Shown in pieces: positions 41,930 to 49,360 of a stretch of DNA of 64,000 bases. The translations under genes and the position numbers were made by a program. Each line of letters opens with the position of its first letter. The stretch's first letter is position 1. The notes below the pieces were generated by a model, which made no database searches, was not told the DNA's origin, and saw only the letters and a list, made by a program, of their open reading frames with translations. This DNA is from Nodularia sphaerocarpa UHCC 0038 (GTDB lineage Bacteria; Cyanobacteriota; Cyanobacteriia; Cyanobacteriales; Nostocaceae): contig NZ_CP060140.1 of NCBI RefSeq assembly GCF_022376295.1, positions 5,088,356-5,152,355 of the forward strand, given 5' to 3'.

Positions 41930-42480
41930 AATAATTACCTTTTGTCTAGTGGCATCAGCTGAAGGCTGGTTTTATGCCTATTCTTCTAGCAAAAATTACT
42001 CTAACTGGAAATCACTATTTTCTTATCTAGTCTAACTTCTAGATAAAGCTATTCTCCAGTTTCCTTCCCCTCCTATTCAATAGTTCCCAAATTATTCACC
42101 TCCCCAACAGGGAAAAATGAGAAAAAGTTAGCTAATCGCCAAGAGCTACCGTGTACACACAAGTGATTGAATCACCCCAAATCCTTTAAAAGTAGGGTGT
42201 GTTATGCCGAAGGGCCACCGCACCATCCCAGATTTTCGGTGCGTTAGGACTAAGGTCGATAACGCACCCTACCAAAAGAAAATGAGTGCAGGTCATATTT
42301 TCCGACTTGTGTGTACACCGTAGTTCGCCAAGAGAGAGGAAAGATGGGGAGATTAAATGCTAGGATACACAATTACAGATAATTGACGATAAAAATATAA
42401 CTCGCTAATATAAAATCGTAATGACTCCGCCTTTTAAATATCCTGGTGGTGTAGCAAAATATTGAGTTGATGGGTGAATT
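41930..42480. other. Intergenic region upstream of FMN reductase
   Basis: 551 bp between ftsH and the reductase gene. A MITE with 10-bp target duplication occupies 42136-42334. The rest holds the ftsH promoter (leftward) and the reductase promoter (rightward). No gene is seen. Confidence 0.65.
42136..42334. mobile_element. MITE with 19-bp inverted repeats and 10-bp target duplication
   Basis: Inverted repeats ctaccgtgtacacacaagt (42146-42164) and acttgtgtgtacaccgtag (42305-42323) have one mismatch. The element is flanked on both sides by tcgccaagag (42136-42145 and 42325-42334), a perfect 10-bp direct repeat. Inside is a second repeat, a tagggtgcgtta-type palindrome (about 42193-42273). No transposase is encoded. 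Confidence 0.9.
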
Positions 42481-43026
42481 ATGGTAAAAATTGTTGGACT
42501 TGGTGGTAGTTTAAGACCTGATTCCTACACCCAAATAGCTTTAAAAGTAGCAGCACAACGGGTAGAAGCCCTGGGTGCAGAAGTAGAAATTTTAGATTTG
42601 CGCCAATTGAATTTACCATTTTGTGATGGTGGCAAAGATTATTCAGCATACCCAGACGTGCAACGGCTACGTGATACCGTAAGTAATGCTGATGGGTTAA
42701 TTTTAGCAACACCAGAATATCACGGCGGTGTGAGTGGTGTCTTGAAGAATACATTGGATTTGATGAGTTTTGATGAACTTTCTGATAAAGTCACAGGTGT
42801 GCTGAGTGTATTAGGAGGTCAAGTTAATAGCAATGCACTCAATGAGCTACGGCTAATTATCAGATGGGTACATGGCTGGGTTATACCAGAACAAATTGCT
42901 ATTGGACAAGCCTGGGGCGCTTTTAGTCCTGAAGGAAAGCTGCTAGATGAAAAGCTGTCGGAAAGGTTTGATAAATTTGCTCAAAGTTTAGTAGAAAATA
43001 CTCGTAAGTTGCGAGGAGTTGATTAG
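42481..43026 (+). CDS. NADPH-dependent FMN reductase (SsuE/chromate reductase type)
   Basis: Flavodoxin-like reductase with the FMN phosphate loop GLGGSLRPDSYT (residues 6-17), the flavin-ring block TPEYHGGVSGVLKNTLD and the core VLSVLGGQVNSNALNELR. Length is 181 aa, normal for the family. Members reduce quinones, chromate or azo dyes, or supply reduced FMN. Start ATG 42481 has no Shine-Dalgarno visible immediately upstream. A hairpin terminator (43050-43082) closes the transcript 24 bp past its stop. Confidence 0.92.
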   Translation: MVKIVGLGGSLRPDSYTQIALKVAAQRVEALGAEVEILDLRQLNLPFCDGGKDYSAYPDVQRLRDTVSNADGLILATPEYHGGVSGVLKNTLDLMSFDELSDKVTGVLSVLGGQVNSNALNELRLIIRWVHGWVIPEQIAIGQAWGAFSPEGKLLDEKLSERFDKFAQSLVENTRKLRGVD

Positions 43027-43335
43027 AAACTGTAAACACCGAGAGACTCATATCCCCTACTTCTTGAAGAAATAGGGGATATTTATTTGGGTTCGTAACT
43101 AAATTTAGGATGGCTATATTTAAATTTAGATTTTTCGTGTACTTAATCTACAGTTTTTTCCTAAATTTAAGCAAATATATAGAAGATTCCCGGAAATTTA
43201 CCACAATATAATTTGCTACAGTATAGAAGCATCTTTTAGTCCTGTAAACCTCCCTGTAATCAAAAATTTCCTTCGCATGAAAGATTGTGGGGAAAAGCTT
43301 TCGACTAATTACTAATGTGAGATAGGAGACAACTA
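43027..43335. other. Intergenic region upstream of dndB
   Basis: 309 bp. It holds the FMN reductase terminator and the dndB promoter. An AGGAG ribosome-binding site at 43324-43328 lies 7 nt before the dndB ATG. No gene is seen. Confidence 0.6.
43050..43088 (+). terminator. Rho-independent terminator after FMN reductase
   Basis: Inverted repeat atatcccctacttct/agaaataggggatat with one mismatch around ttga, followed by ttattt. Confidence 0.75.
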
Positions 43336-44676
43336 ATGGCAGATTATGTTCCAGCATTAAAAGCTCGTATGGGTGATTGGGAATATTATGTAACGGTGAT
43401 GAAGCTTGGTAAAATTGCTCGTGAATGCCGAATTGCAGAAGAAATTCATCCCAATAAAGAGTTAGACGCGTTAATTCAAAGAACAATACAGGATCGTGTT
43501 CAAAAAGAGATGGTTCCCTATCTTTTAAAAGAATCTCAGCGATTTTATGGAGCCTTAGTTGTAGCTGTTTATGGGGGAAATCCAGATTTTTCACCAGTTC
43601 GAGTGGCTGAACATGAATTAATAGATGATAGAGATCAATATAGCTATGGTTTTGGTTTACTACGTTTTGACGGTAGCCAAATGTACTATGCTTTAGATGG
43701 TCAGCATAGACTCAAATCAATACAAGAAGCGATTTCTAAAAATCCAGACCTTGCTCAAGAAGAAATTAGTGTAATCATTCTTAAACATGAGCAAACAAAG
43801 GAAGGCTTAGAGCGAACAAGACGATTATTTTCTACACTTAATCGCCGGGCTAAACCTACATCATCAGGTATGAATATCGCTATTGATGAAGATGATAGTG
43901 TAGCCATTGTTACTCGTAGATTAGTTAAAGAAAATGAAGTTCTTAAAGGATTAGTTTTAACTAGCCTAGGTTCTAAGCAAATATCCCCTGCTAAATCTCA
44001 TGATCCTTATATTACTACCCTTCCTGCTTTTTATGAAACTAATGAAATCTTGCTTGGTGCTTATGAGGGTGGTTTAGATATTGATAAAAACTTTAAGCAA
44101 TTCAGAGCTTCTAATGACGAACTTGATGCTTACTATAATTTTTTAGAAAAGCTTTGGATGCTAATGCTTGAAAAATGTCCTGAATTTACACCAATTTTAA
44201 AAGGAAGAAAAAAGCCTGGTGATATTCGTAAATGTATTGATTCAGAGGGAATTTTAATTTTAGATGATACAGGAAAGCCCATAGCAGGAGGAAGTGTTTT
44301 TGCTCGTCCTATTGGTCAATTTATTATTGCTGAGGTAATTAAATTAGCTTTAATTCAAGGAAAATCAACAGAAGATACAATTGAAGCGATTATGGCTAAT
44401 GTAACTATGAATATTGATCAAGCTCCTTGGGTTCGAGTTATTTGGAATCCATCAACACAGAGAATTATGGGGACGAATACTGAAAGACAATTGTTAGTAT
44501 CTATAATCAGTCATTCTCTGGGATTGAAAATTAAATCTAAGGTGCGAGATTTGAAACAAAAATATCGTGATATCATTGAAGACCAAAAAGCATCTTTACT
44601 ATTACCTATAGAATGGTCGGGAAATACTAGCAATACTTTTGAAGAGAGTGAACAAAATGAATTCATAGAAAATTAA
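43336..44676 (+). CDS. dndB: DndB-like phosphorothioation regulator (DGQHR domain)
   Basis: Matches DNA sulfur-modification protein DndB, in known Dnd systems a negative transcriptional regulator. The domain signature is DGQHR (121-125, ALDGQHRLKSI), followed by TRRLFSTLNRRAKP (161-174), the RxxF...NxxAKP segment of this family. At 446 aa the protein is intact. A strong ribosome-binding site (aggag) lies upstream of ATG 43336. Downstream on the same strand are a Uma2 gene, an HNH nuclease and a DndA-like desulfurase, but dndC, dndD and dndE are missing. Codon usage is AT-rich compared with the photosynthetic core genes, in keeping with a transferred island. Confidence 0.85.
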   Translation: MADYVPALKARMGDWEYYVTVMKLGKIARECRIAEEIHPNKELDALIQRTIQDRVQKEMVPYLLKESQRFYGALVVAVYGGNPDFSPVRVAEHELIDDRDQYSYGFGLLRFDGSQMYYALDGQHRLKSIQEAISKNPDLAQEEISVIILKHEQTKEGLERTRRLFSTLNRRAKPTSSGMNIAIDEDDSVAIVTRRLVKENEVLKGLVLTSLGSKQISPAKSHDPYITTLPAFYETNEILLGAYEGGLDIDKNFKQFRASNDELDAYYNFLEKLWMLMLEKCPEFTPILKGRKKPGDIRKCIDSEGILILDDTGKPIAGGSVFARPIGQFIIAEVIKLALIQGKSTEDTIEAIMANVTMNIDQAPWVRVIWNPSTQRIMGTNTERQLLVSIISHSLGLKIKSKVRDLKQKYRDIIEDQKASLLLPIEWSGNTSNTFEESEQNEFIEN

Positions 44677-44808
44677 AATAATTATAAATTATTGATCAAC
44701 TCATAAAGTATGAGACGTGTTAATTTAATTTCAATGACTTACTATTAAAAACAGATGAATAAAAACTACGGTAATTATTGGGTAGTACAATTTTTCTATC
44801 GTTAGAAA

Positions 44809-44845
44809 CAATATCCCTAATTTCTTTCAGAAGTCGGGGATATTA
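44809..44845 (+). terminator. Possible hairpin terminator after dndB
   Basis: Imperfect inverted repeat aatatccct-aatttct / agaagtcggggatatt, related to the terminator at 43050. No clear T-run follows, so termination is uncertain. Confidence 0.4.
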
Positions 44846-44891
44846 ACCTCTTAATGTTCACAGAAATCAAAGCGATTTTGGAGCAGTGACA

Positions 44892-45521
44892 ATGTTAGGT
44901 TTACTCGCAAAATTGAGCCAATGGGAAGAATTAACAAGTCAATCAGCATTAAACAGCGTTGATTCTGACCAAATTTTACTCATGAATGGCATTAGTTGGG
45001 ATATATATGAGACACTATTAAAAAGTTGCCAAAATAATTCTCATTATCGCTTTAAATATTTAGAAGGTACTTTAGAAATAATGTCACCTAGTCGCCGCCA
45101 TGAGGTTGATAAAAAGATTATTGCTTTATTGTTGGAAACCTATTTTTTAGAAATTGGTATTGATTTTTATCCTTTAGGCTCAACCACTTTTAGAAGAGAA
45201 GCAGCCGCTAGAGGTATAGAACCAGATGAATGTTATTGTTTTAATTCTGAAAAACCTGTTCCTGATTTGGCGATTGAAATAGTTATAACCAGTGGGGGAA
45301 TTAATGATTTATTAATTTATCAAGGTTTGGGTGTACCGGAAGTCTGGTTTTGGCAGAATAATCAATTTTCACTATATTATCTGCGTGGTAATAAGTATGA
45401 GCAAATAAATCAAAGTCAACTTTTACCAGATTTAGATTTAAACCTATTGGCAATTTTGCTGATGTCTGGTGAAAAACCAAAGGATTTAATTTCAAAGTTC
45501 CGTGAAAGTATTCGTAAATAG
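44892..45521 (+). CDS. Uma2-family endonuclease-like protein (DUF820)
   Basis: PD-(D/E)XK-fold protein of the Uma2 family, abundant in filamentous cyanobacteria. The pattern YLEGTLEIMSPSRRHEVDKK..., then PDLAIEIVITSGGINDLLIYQGLGVPEVWFWQ, is classic, with the acidic core at PDLAIEI. The frame first opens at ATG 44886 as MTM..., and the in-frame ATG 44892 gives ...MLGLLAKL; either is possible. Length is about 209 aa. Whether these proteins cut DNA is unproven. A sister copy is at 48347-48949 on the other strand. The position between dndB and the HNH gene may be chance. Confidence 0.88.
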   Translation: MLGLLAKLSQWEELTSQSALNSVDSDQILLMNGISWDIYETLLKSCQNNSHYRFKYLEGTLEIMSPSRRHEVDKKIIALLLETYFLEIGIDFYPLGSTTFRREAAARGIEPDECYCFNSEKPVPDLAIEIVITSGGINDLLIYQGLGVPEVWFWQNNQFSLYYLRGNKYEQINQSQLLPDLDLNLLAILLMSGEKPKDLISKFRESIRK

Positions 45522-45541
45522 TATTTGAGCGCAAATTGAAT

Positions 45542-46669
45542 ATGTATAACTTACCAATTGCTGATAATTTAAATATTTCAGCATTAGCAGGACTATTTGA
45601 TTCAACGACTAACTCTTATAAATATCTTTATTTTTTATCATTATTAGATATTCTGAGACGAAGAAATTTTGATAATCTATCAGCCATTAGCTTTCGGGAA
45701 ATTATTGTTGAGATGTTGGCTAATGCTTGGTATCCTCACCAATATTTTAAACTTTCTTTTGGGAAGATAGACCAAATCGCTAATAAATTAGATAATTTGG
45801 AATTAGAAATTAAAGAACCAATTTTAAATTTTAGAGATCCAGATAAGAAAATTCTACGTAATACTATTAATACTCAAAATATTGAAGATATTATTAACTC
45901 TATTAATCGGTATGTTTCTTATCGTTTAGTTCGTCCTTTCTTTAATCAAGAAACTAGAGGATTAAAAGATTATGATGTTAATCCAGCTATCATTAATTTA
46001 GCTAACAATCAATTCTATACGCAGAAGCCTTTATATTGCTTTAACGCTGACAATCAAAAAGATTGTAACGCAATTATTATACACCCTGATTGGGTAGAAT
46101 ATTTAGAGAAAAATTACACAATAGTTAGGGGCTGGGTATCTTGGGAATGGTTAAATTATATGCAGCAACGAAACCCTAGCATTCCCAATGTGGTTAATAA
46201 ATTATTTATGCCACAACAAAGAGATTCTTTAGCAAATCAAACTAAATATTGGAAAACTATTTTAGAGCATCAGGATATTAAATGTATTTATTCTCAAGTT
46301 CAATTAAATAAAGATGAAATATCATTAGATCATTATCTACCTTGGTCATTTGTTGCTCATGATCAATTATGGAATTTAATCCCAACTACAAAATATGTTA
46401 ATTCTTCTAAATCTAATAATCTACTATCTCAAAAATATTTTTCTGATTTTGTGGAATTACAGTATGTAGGTTTAAATATTTCTTATGAAAATATATCTAA
46501 AAATCAATGGTTAAAATATACTGAGCCATTTGTATCTGAATTAAAAGTTAGTCAAGCTGATGATTTATTAAATTTAGAAATTCTAAGTAATGCTTATGAG
46601 AGAACTATTCAACCATTAAGTTCTTTAGCAAGTATTCAAGGCTTTAGTGCTAATTGGGTTTACAGGTAA
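45542..46669 (+). CDS. HNH endonuclease-domain protein in the Dnd island
   Basis: 375-377-aa protein. The C-terminal HNH site can be placed: C250-IYS, D265-H266 in LDHYLPWSF, N280 in DQLWNLIP, and N289/N294 in VNSSKSN. The usual second zinc Cys of the CxxC knuckle is absent (CIYS). Residues 1-230 form a large N-terminal domain with KYLYFLSLLDIL and WYPHQYFKLSFGK motifs that I cannot name. Translation may start at ATG 45536 or the adjacent ATG 45542. It sits between the Uma2 gene and a decayed fragment, and a phosphorothioation-linked nuclease role is inferred only from neighbours. Confidence 0.75.
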   Translation: MYNLPIADNLNISALAGLFDSTTNSYKYLYFLSLLDILRRRNFDNLSAISFREIIVEMLANAWYPHQYFKLSFGKIDQIANKLDNLELEIKEPILNFRDPDKKILRNTINTQNIEDIINSINRYVSYRLVRPFFNQETRGLKDYDVNPAIINLANNQFYTQKPLYCFNADNQKDCNAIIIHPDWVEYLEKNYTIVRGWVSWEWLNYMQQRNPSIPNVVNKLFMPQQRDSLANQTKYWKTILEHQDIKCIYSQVQLNKDEISLDHYLPWSFVAHDQLWNLIPTTKYVNSSKSNNLLSQKYFSDFVELQYVGLNISYENISKNQWLKYTEPFVSELKVSQADDLLNLEILSNAYERTIQPLSSLASIQGFSANWVYR

Positions 46670-46860
46670 AACTCTTAATGCAATGAGTATTATTGCAGAC
46701 CATCACCGTATAGTAAAGAACTTTGTGAGCAAGCGGTTACAGAATTTCAAAAGCTATGGGAATCTTTACGCCTTGCACCATCTCAACTTATCGCTTCTGG
46801 GTAGCCACGATTTAGATTCAGAAAAGGCTGAAGATAATTTCATATTAGCATGATTAGCCA
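46670..46860 (+). pseudogene. Decayed gene fragment between HNH and dndA-like gene
   Basis: Short stretches of protein-like sequence occur in two frames: an upstream piece around GKTLNAMSIIADHH and, after a frame change near 46700, YSKELCEQAVTEFQKLWESLRLAPSQLIASG ending at a stop. Both are too well formed for random DNA but neither makes a complete gene. It could be the remains of a deleted gene of the island. Parent gene unknown. Confidence 0.4.
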
Positions 46861-46965
46861 AAGTATACAACAACGCCGCTAAAAAGAATATTGGCTTTAT
46901 TTCCAAAAAACTCTGCGTACCTCCGCGTTAACTTTGCGTACCTTTGCGTTTAAAATCCTCAAAAA

Positions 46966-48123
46966 ATGACCACACAAGAAAAGATAATTTACCTTGATTA
47001 TCATGCAACTACTCCCGTTGATTTGAGAGTAGCAGAAAAAGTCATGTATTATATGACTAATGCTTTTGGTAATGCCAATAGTGTAGATCATATATATGGA
47101 GATGAAGCAGCAAAAGTTGTTAAACAAGCCCGTCAACAAATAGCCGAATTAATCAATGCTTCCCCCAAAGAAATTATTTTTACTTCTGGTGCAACTGAAA
47201 GCATTAATTTAGCCATTCAAGGTTATGTTTCTCAACAGCATCACCCATGCAAAATTATTGTTTCTCCAGTTGAACACAAAGCCGTTTTAGATACCTGTGC
47301 AGCTTTAGCTAAAAAAAGGTTAGTGGAAATTGTTTGGTTAAAGGTTAATCAACAAGCTCAAATTGATTTAGAATATCTGGAAAAAGTCGGCGCTGAGGGT
47401 GCTTCTCTGCTGTGTGTAATGGCTGCTAATAATGAAGTGGGTACAATTTATCCTATCTCAGAAATTGGGGCGATCGCATCTTTCTACAATATTCCTTTTC
47501 TCTGTGACGCTTCCCAAGCAGTGGGTAAAATTCCTCTCAACTTTCAAGACTGCGGTATTACCTATTTAGCTATTTCTGGACACAAACTTTATGCGCCCAA
47601 AGGAGTTGGTGCATTAGTCGTCAAAAAAGGTGAACATCTGCAACCAATTATATATGGTGGTGGACATCAACAGGGAATTAGATCAGGTACGCTCAACGTC
47701 CCCGGAATCGCTGGTTTAGGTGAAGCTTGTCACTGGAGACGGTTGGAGATGGAAAAAGATGAACAGGCGATCGCACTTATGCGAAACCAACTCCAAAACT
47801 TGCTACAATGTCAAATACCTGATTTAGTAGTTAACGGCGACTTAAACAACCGTTTATCAGGTAACTTACACATTTCTATCCCGAATATTCCTAATAGTGC
47901 GATTATTGCGAGAGTTCGCCATCAATTAGCCATTTCTACAGGTGCGGCTTGTTCTTCCGGTGTTGTTGCACCATCTCACGTTTTACAAGCGATGAATCTT
48001 GCAGAAAATCTGATTGAAGGAGCGTTAAGAATTGGTATTGGTAAATTTACAACCAAAGCCGAAATAGAAAAAACATCCTCTCTGATTATAAATGCAGTCA
48101 ATAAAATTCAGCAACTTTTATAA
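46966..48123 (+). CDS. dndA: DndA-like cysteine desulfurase
   Basis: PLP enzyme that takes sulfur from cysteine as a persulfide; DndA forms feed DNA phosphorothioation, IscS/NifS forms feed Fe-S clusters and tRNA. Schiff-base lysine is K207 (SGHKLYAPKG), with H104 for PLP stacking and persulfide C329 in STGAACSSGVV. The SSG and APSHVLQAM segments after the Cys fit DndA better than housekeeping IscS, in my reading, but this is not certain. Length is 385 aa. The upstream 60 bp is a cgcagagg-type repeat, so no normal ribosome-binding site is seen. Its 3' end overlaps hicB by 26 bp on the opposite strand. Confidence 0.8.
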   Translation: MTTQEKIIYLDYHATTPVDLRVAEKVMYYMTNAFGNANSVDHIYGDEAAKVVKQARQQIAELINASPKEIIFTSGATESINLAIQGYVSQQHHPCKIIVSPVEHKAVLDTCAALAKKRLVEIVWLKVNQQAQIDLEYLEKVGAEGASLLCVMAANNEVGTIYPISEIGAIASFYNIPFLCDASQAVGKIPLNFQDCGITYLAISGHKLYAPKGVGALVVKKGEHLQPIIYGGGHQQGIRSGTLNVPGIAGLGEACHWRRLEMEKDEQAIALMRNQLQNLLQCQIPDLVVNGDLNNRLSGNLHISIPNIPNSAIIARVRHQLAISTGAACSSGVVAPSHVLQAMNLAENLIEGALRIGIGKFTTKAEIEKTSSLIINAVNKIQQLL

Positions 48124-48301
48124 ACTCTGTCTCAAAAATCGGTTCAGTATCTTCAAGCAGCATCTCAATTACTTCACGTAAATTTTGCTGTAATTCATCC
48201 AAAGTCTCACCTTGAGAATGCGCCCCAGGAAATCCAGGTACATAACCCACATAAAGATTTGTCTGTGAATCTCTCTCAATTATTGCGGTGAAAGTCTTCA
48301 T
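48098..48301 (-). CDS. hicB: HicB-like antitoxin, apparently orphan
   Basis: 67-aa HicB/UPF0150-type protein. The degraded RNase-H-like fold shows MKTFTAIIERDSQTNLYVGYVPGFPGAHSQGETLDEL, matching the family's YVAxVPxLPGCxSxGxTxxEA pattern (here PGFPGAHSQG with no Cys). HicA, the toxin that should be adjacent, is not seen within 300 bp on either side. It may regulate a distant hicA or be a relic. The last 26 bp overlap the 3' end of the dndA-like gene, in antisense. Length is shorter than double-domain HicB proteins, lacking a C-terminal DNA-binding domain. Confidence 0.85.
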   Translation of the reverse strand: MKTFTAIIERDSQTNLYVGYVPGFPGAHSQGETLDELQQNLREVIEMLLEDTEPIFETEFIKVAEFY

Positions 48302-48346
48302 AGGATTTTAACTTTAGAGCTAAACTCAGCAGTCATCAGCCATATT

Positions 48347-48949
48347 TTAACTCCAAACCTCTGTTAAATCCAACAAAAATCCAGGTAAAATATTTTCCCC
48401 TGATAAACTAACAGGATGATCTAAAACTTCCACATTTCTACCAGGACGATAAATTTCCACTCGTTGATTTTTGCGGTCAATCAACCAACCCAAACCAGCA
48501 CCATTTTCTATATATTCTCTCATCTTTGCTTGCAACTTTTCTAAAGAGTCCGTTTTAGAACGTAATTCCAGCACAAAATCCGGACAAATTGGCGCAAAAG
48601 TTTCTTGCTGTTCTAAAGTCAGAGCATCCCATCTTTGTTTACTTACCCAAGCTGCATCAGGAGAGCGATTAGCACCATTCGGAAGACGAAAACCTGTTGA
48701 AGAGTTAAAAGCTTTACCCAGTTTAGTTTGACGGTTCCACAGCCAAAGCTGCCCTTCTATATCTAGGTTTTTGTTGCCAGTATCGCTGCCCGTTGGTGGC
48801 ATAATAATTAACTCCCCCGTAGCAGTTCGTTCTAATTGTAAATCTCGGTTAGCGAGTGCCAAATCAACGAATTGCTCATGGGAAACTTGAAGTGTGAGTG
48901 TATTTGGGATATTGACAGCAATAGCCGGGGTTAAGTTAGGTTGTGTCAT
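48347..48949 (-). CDS. Uma2-family endonuclease-like protein (DUF820), second copy
   Basis: 200-aa protein of the same PD-(D/E)XK family as the gene at 44892. It shows LERTATGELIIMPPTGSDTG, the acidic core FVLELRSKTDSLEKLQAKM, and the WLIDRKNQRVEIYRPG tail. It is complete from ATG 48949. It does not look like a recent duplicate of the other, because sequence identity is low by eye. Function unproven. Confidence 0.93.
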   Translation of the reverse strand: MTQPNLTPAIAVNIPNTLTLQVSHEQFVDLALANRDLQLERTATGELIIMPPTGSDTGNKNLDIEGQLWLWNRQTKLGKAFNSSTGFRLPNGANRSPDAAWVSKQRWDALTLEQQETFAPICPDFVLELRSKTDSLEKLQAKMREYIENGAGLGWLIDRKNQRVEIYRPGRNVEVLDHPVSLSGENILPGFLLDLTEVWS

Positions 48950-49360
48950 TATTCCATCCTGAAACTGTTACTTATGAAGACGGTTGTACCCAAATCTTCT
49001 AGTTATCTTCAGATTAACAACGAAACTTGAGCTACGGTATCTGGAAAACCTCACTTCCATTCCTCTCTCCTGCAAGGAACCACGGTGTACACACAAGTTA
49101 GGAAATTCTCTGTTGTGTCATAAGACCCCACCCCTAACCCCTCCCCGCAAGCGAGGAGGGGAACAAGATTTAAGCAGAAATCTTGTTTTTATGACTGGAA
49201 ACTATCTTTGGATCAGGATGTGTGTACACCGTAGCTTCTGCAAGGAGAGAGGCTTTGAATTTTCCCCATTCCAGCAACAAAAGTTTTTCCTTTTCCCTCT
49301 CCTTGTAGGAGAGGGCTAGGGAGAGGTAGGGAATGGGGTTGGGGGGTTAGGTTTCCAAGC
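48950..49360. other. Intergenic region with MITE
   Basis: 411 bp between the Uma2 start and the chelatase stop. It contains the second copy of the ctacggtgtacacac MITE (49070-49247) and a short gagggctagggagaggtaggg repeat. No gene is supported. Confidence 0.6.
49070..49247. mobile_element. MITE with 19-bp inverted repeats, second copy
   Basis: Left end ccacggtgtacacacaagt (49080-49098) and right end tgtgtgtacaccgtag (49219-49234) match the MITE at 42136-42334. Direct repeats ctgcaaggaa and ctgcaaggag flank it with one mismatch. The centre differs and contains a ccctaacccctcccc-type repeat, so only the ends are shared. Confidence 0.85.

Noticed and set aside
43148..43594. 148-codon frame on the minus strand overlapping dndB
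   Set aside because: Antisense to the dndB N-terminus, which has clear family motifs and a good ribosome-binding site.
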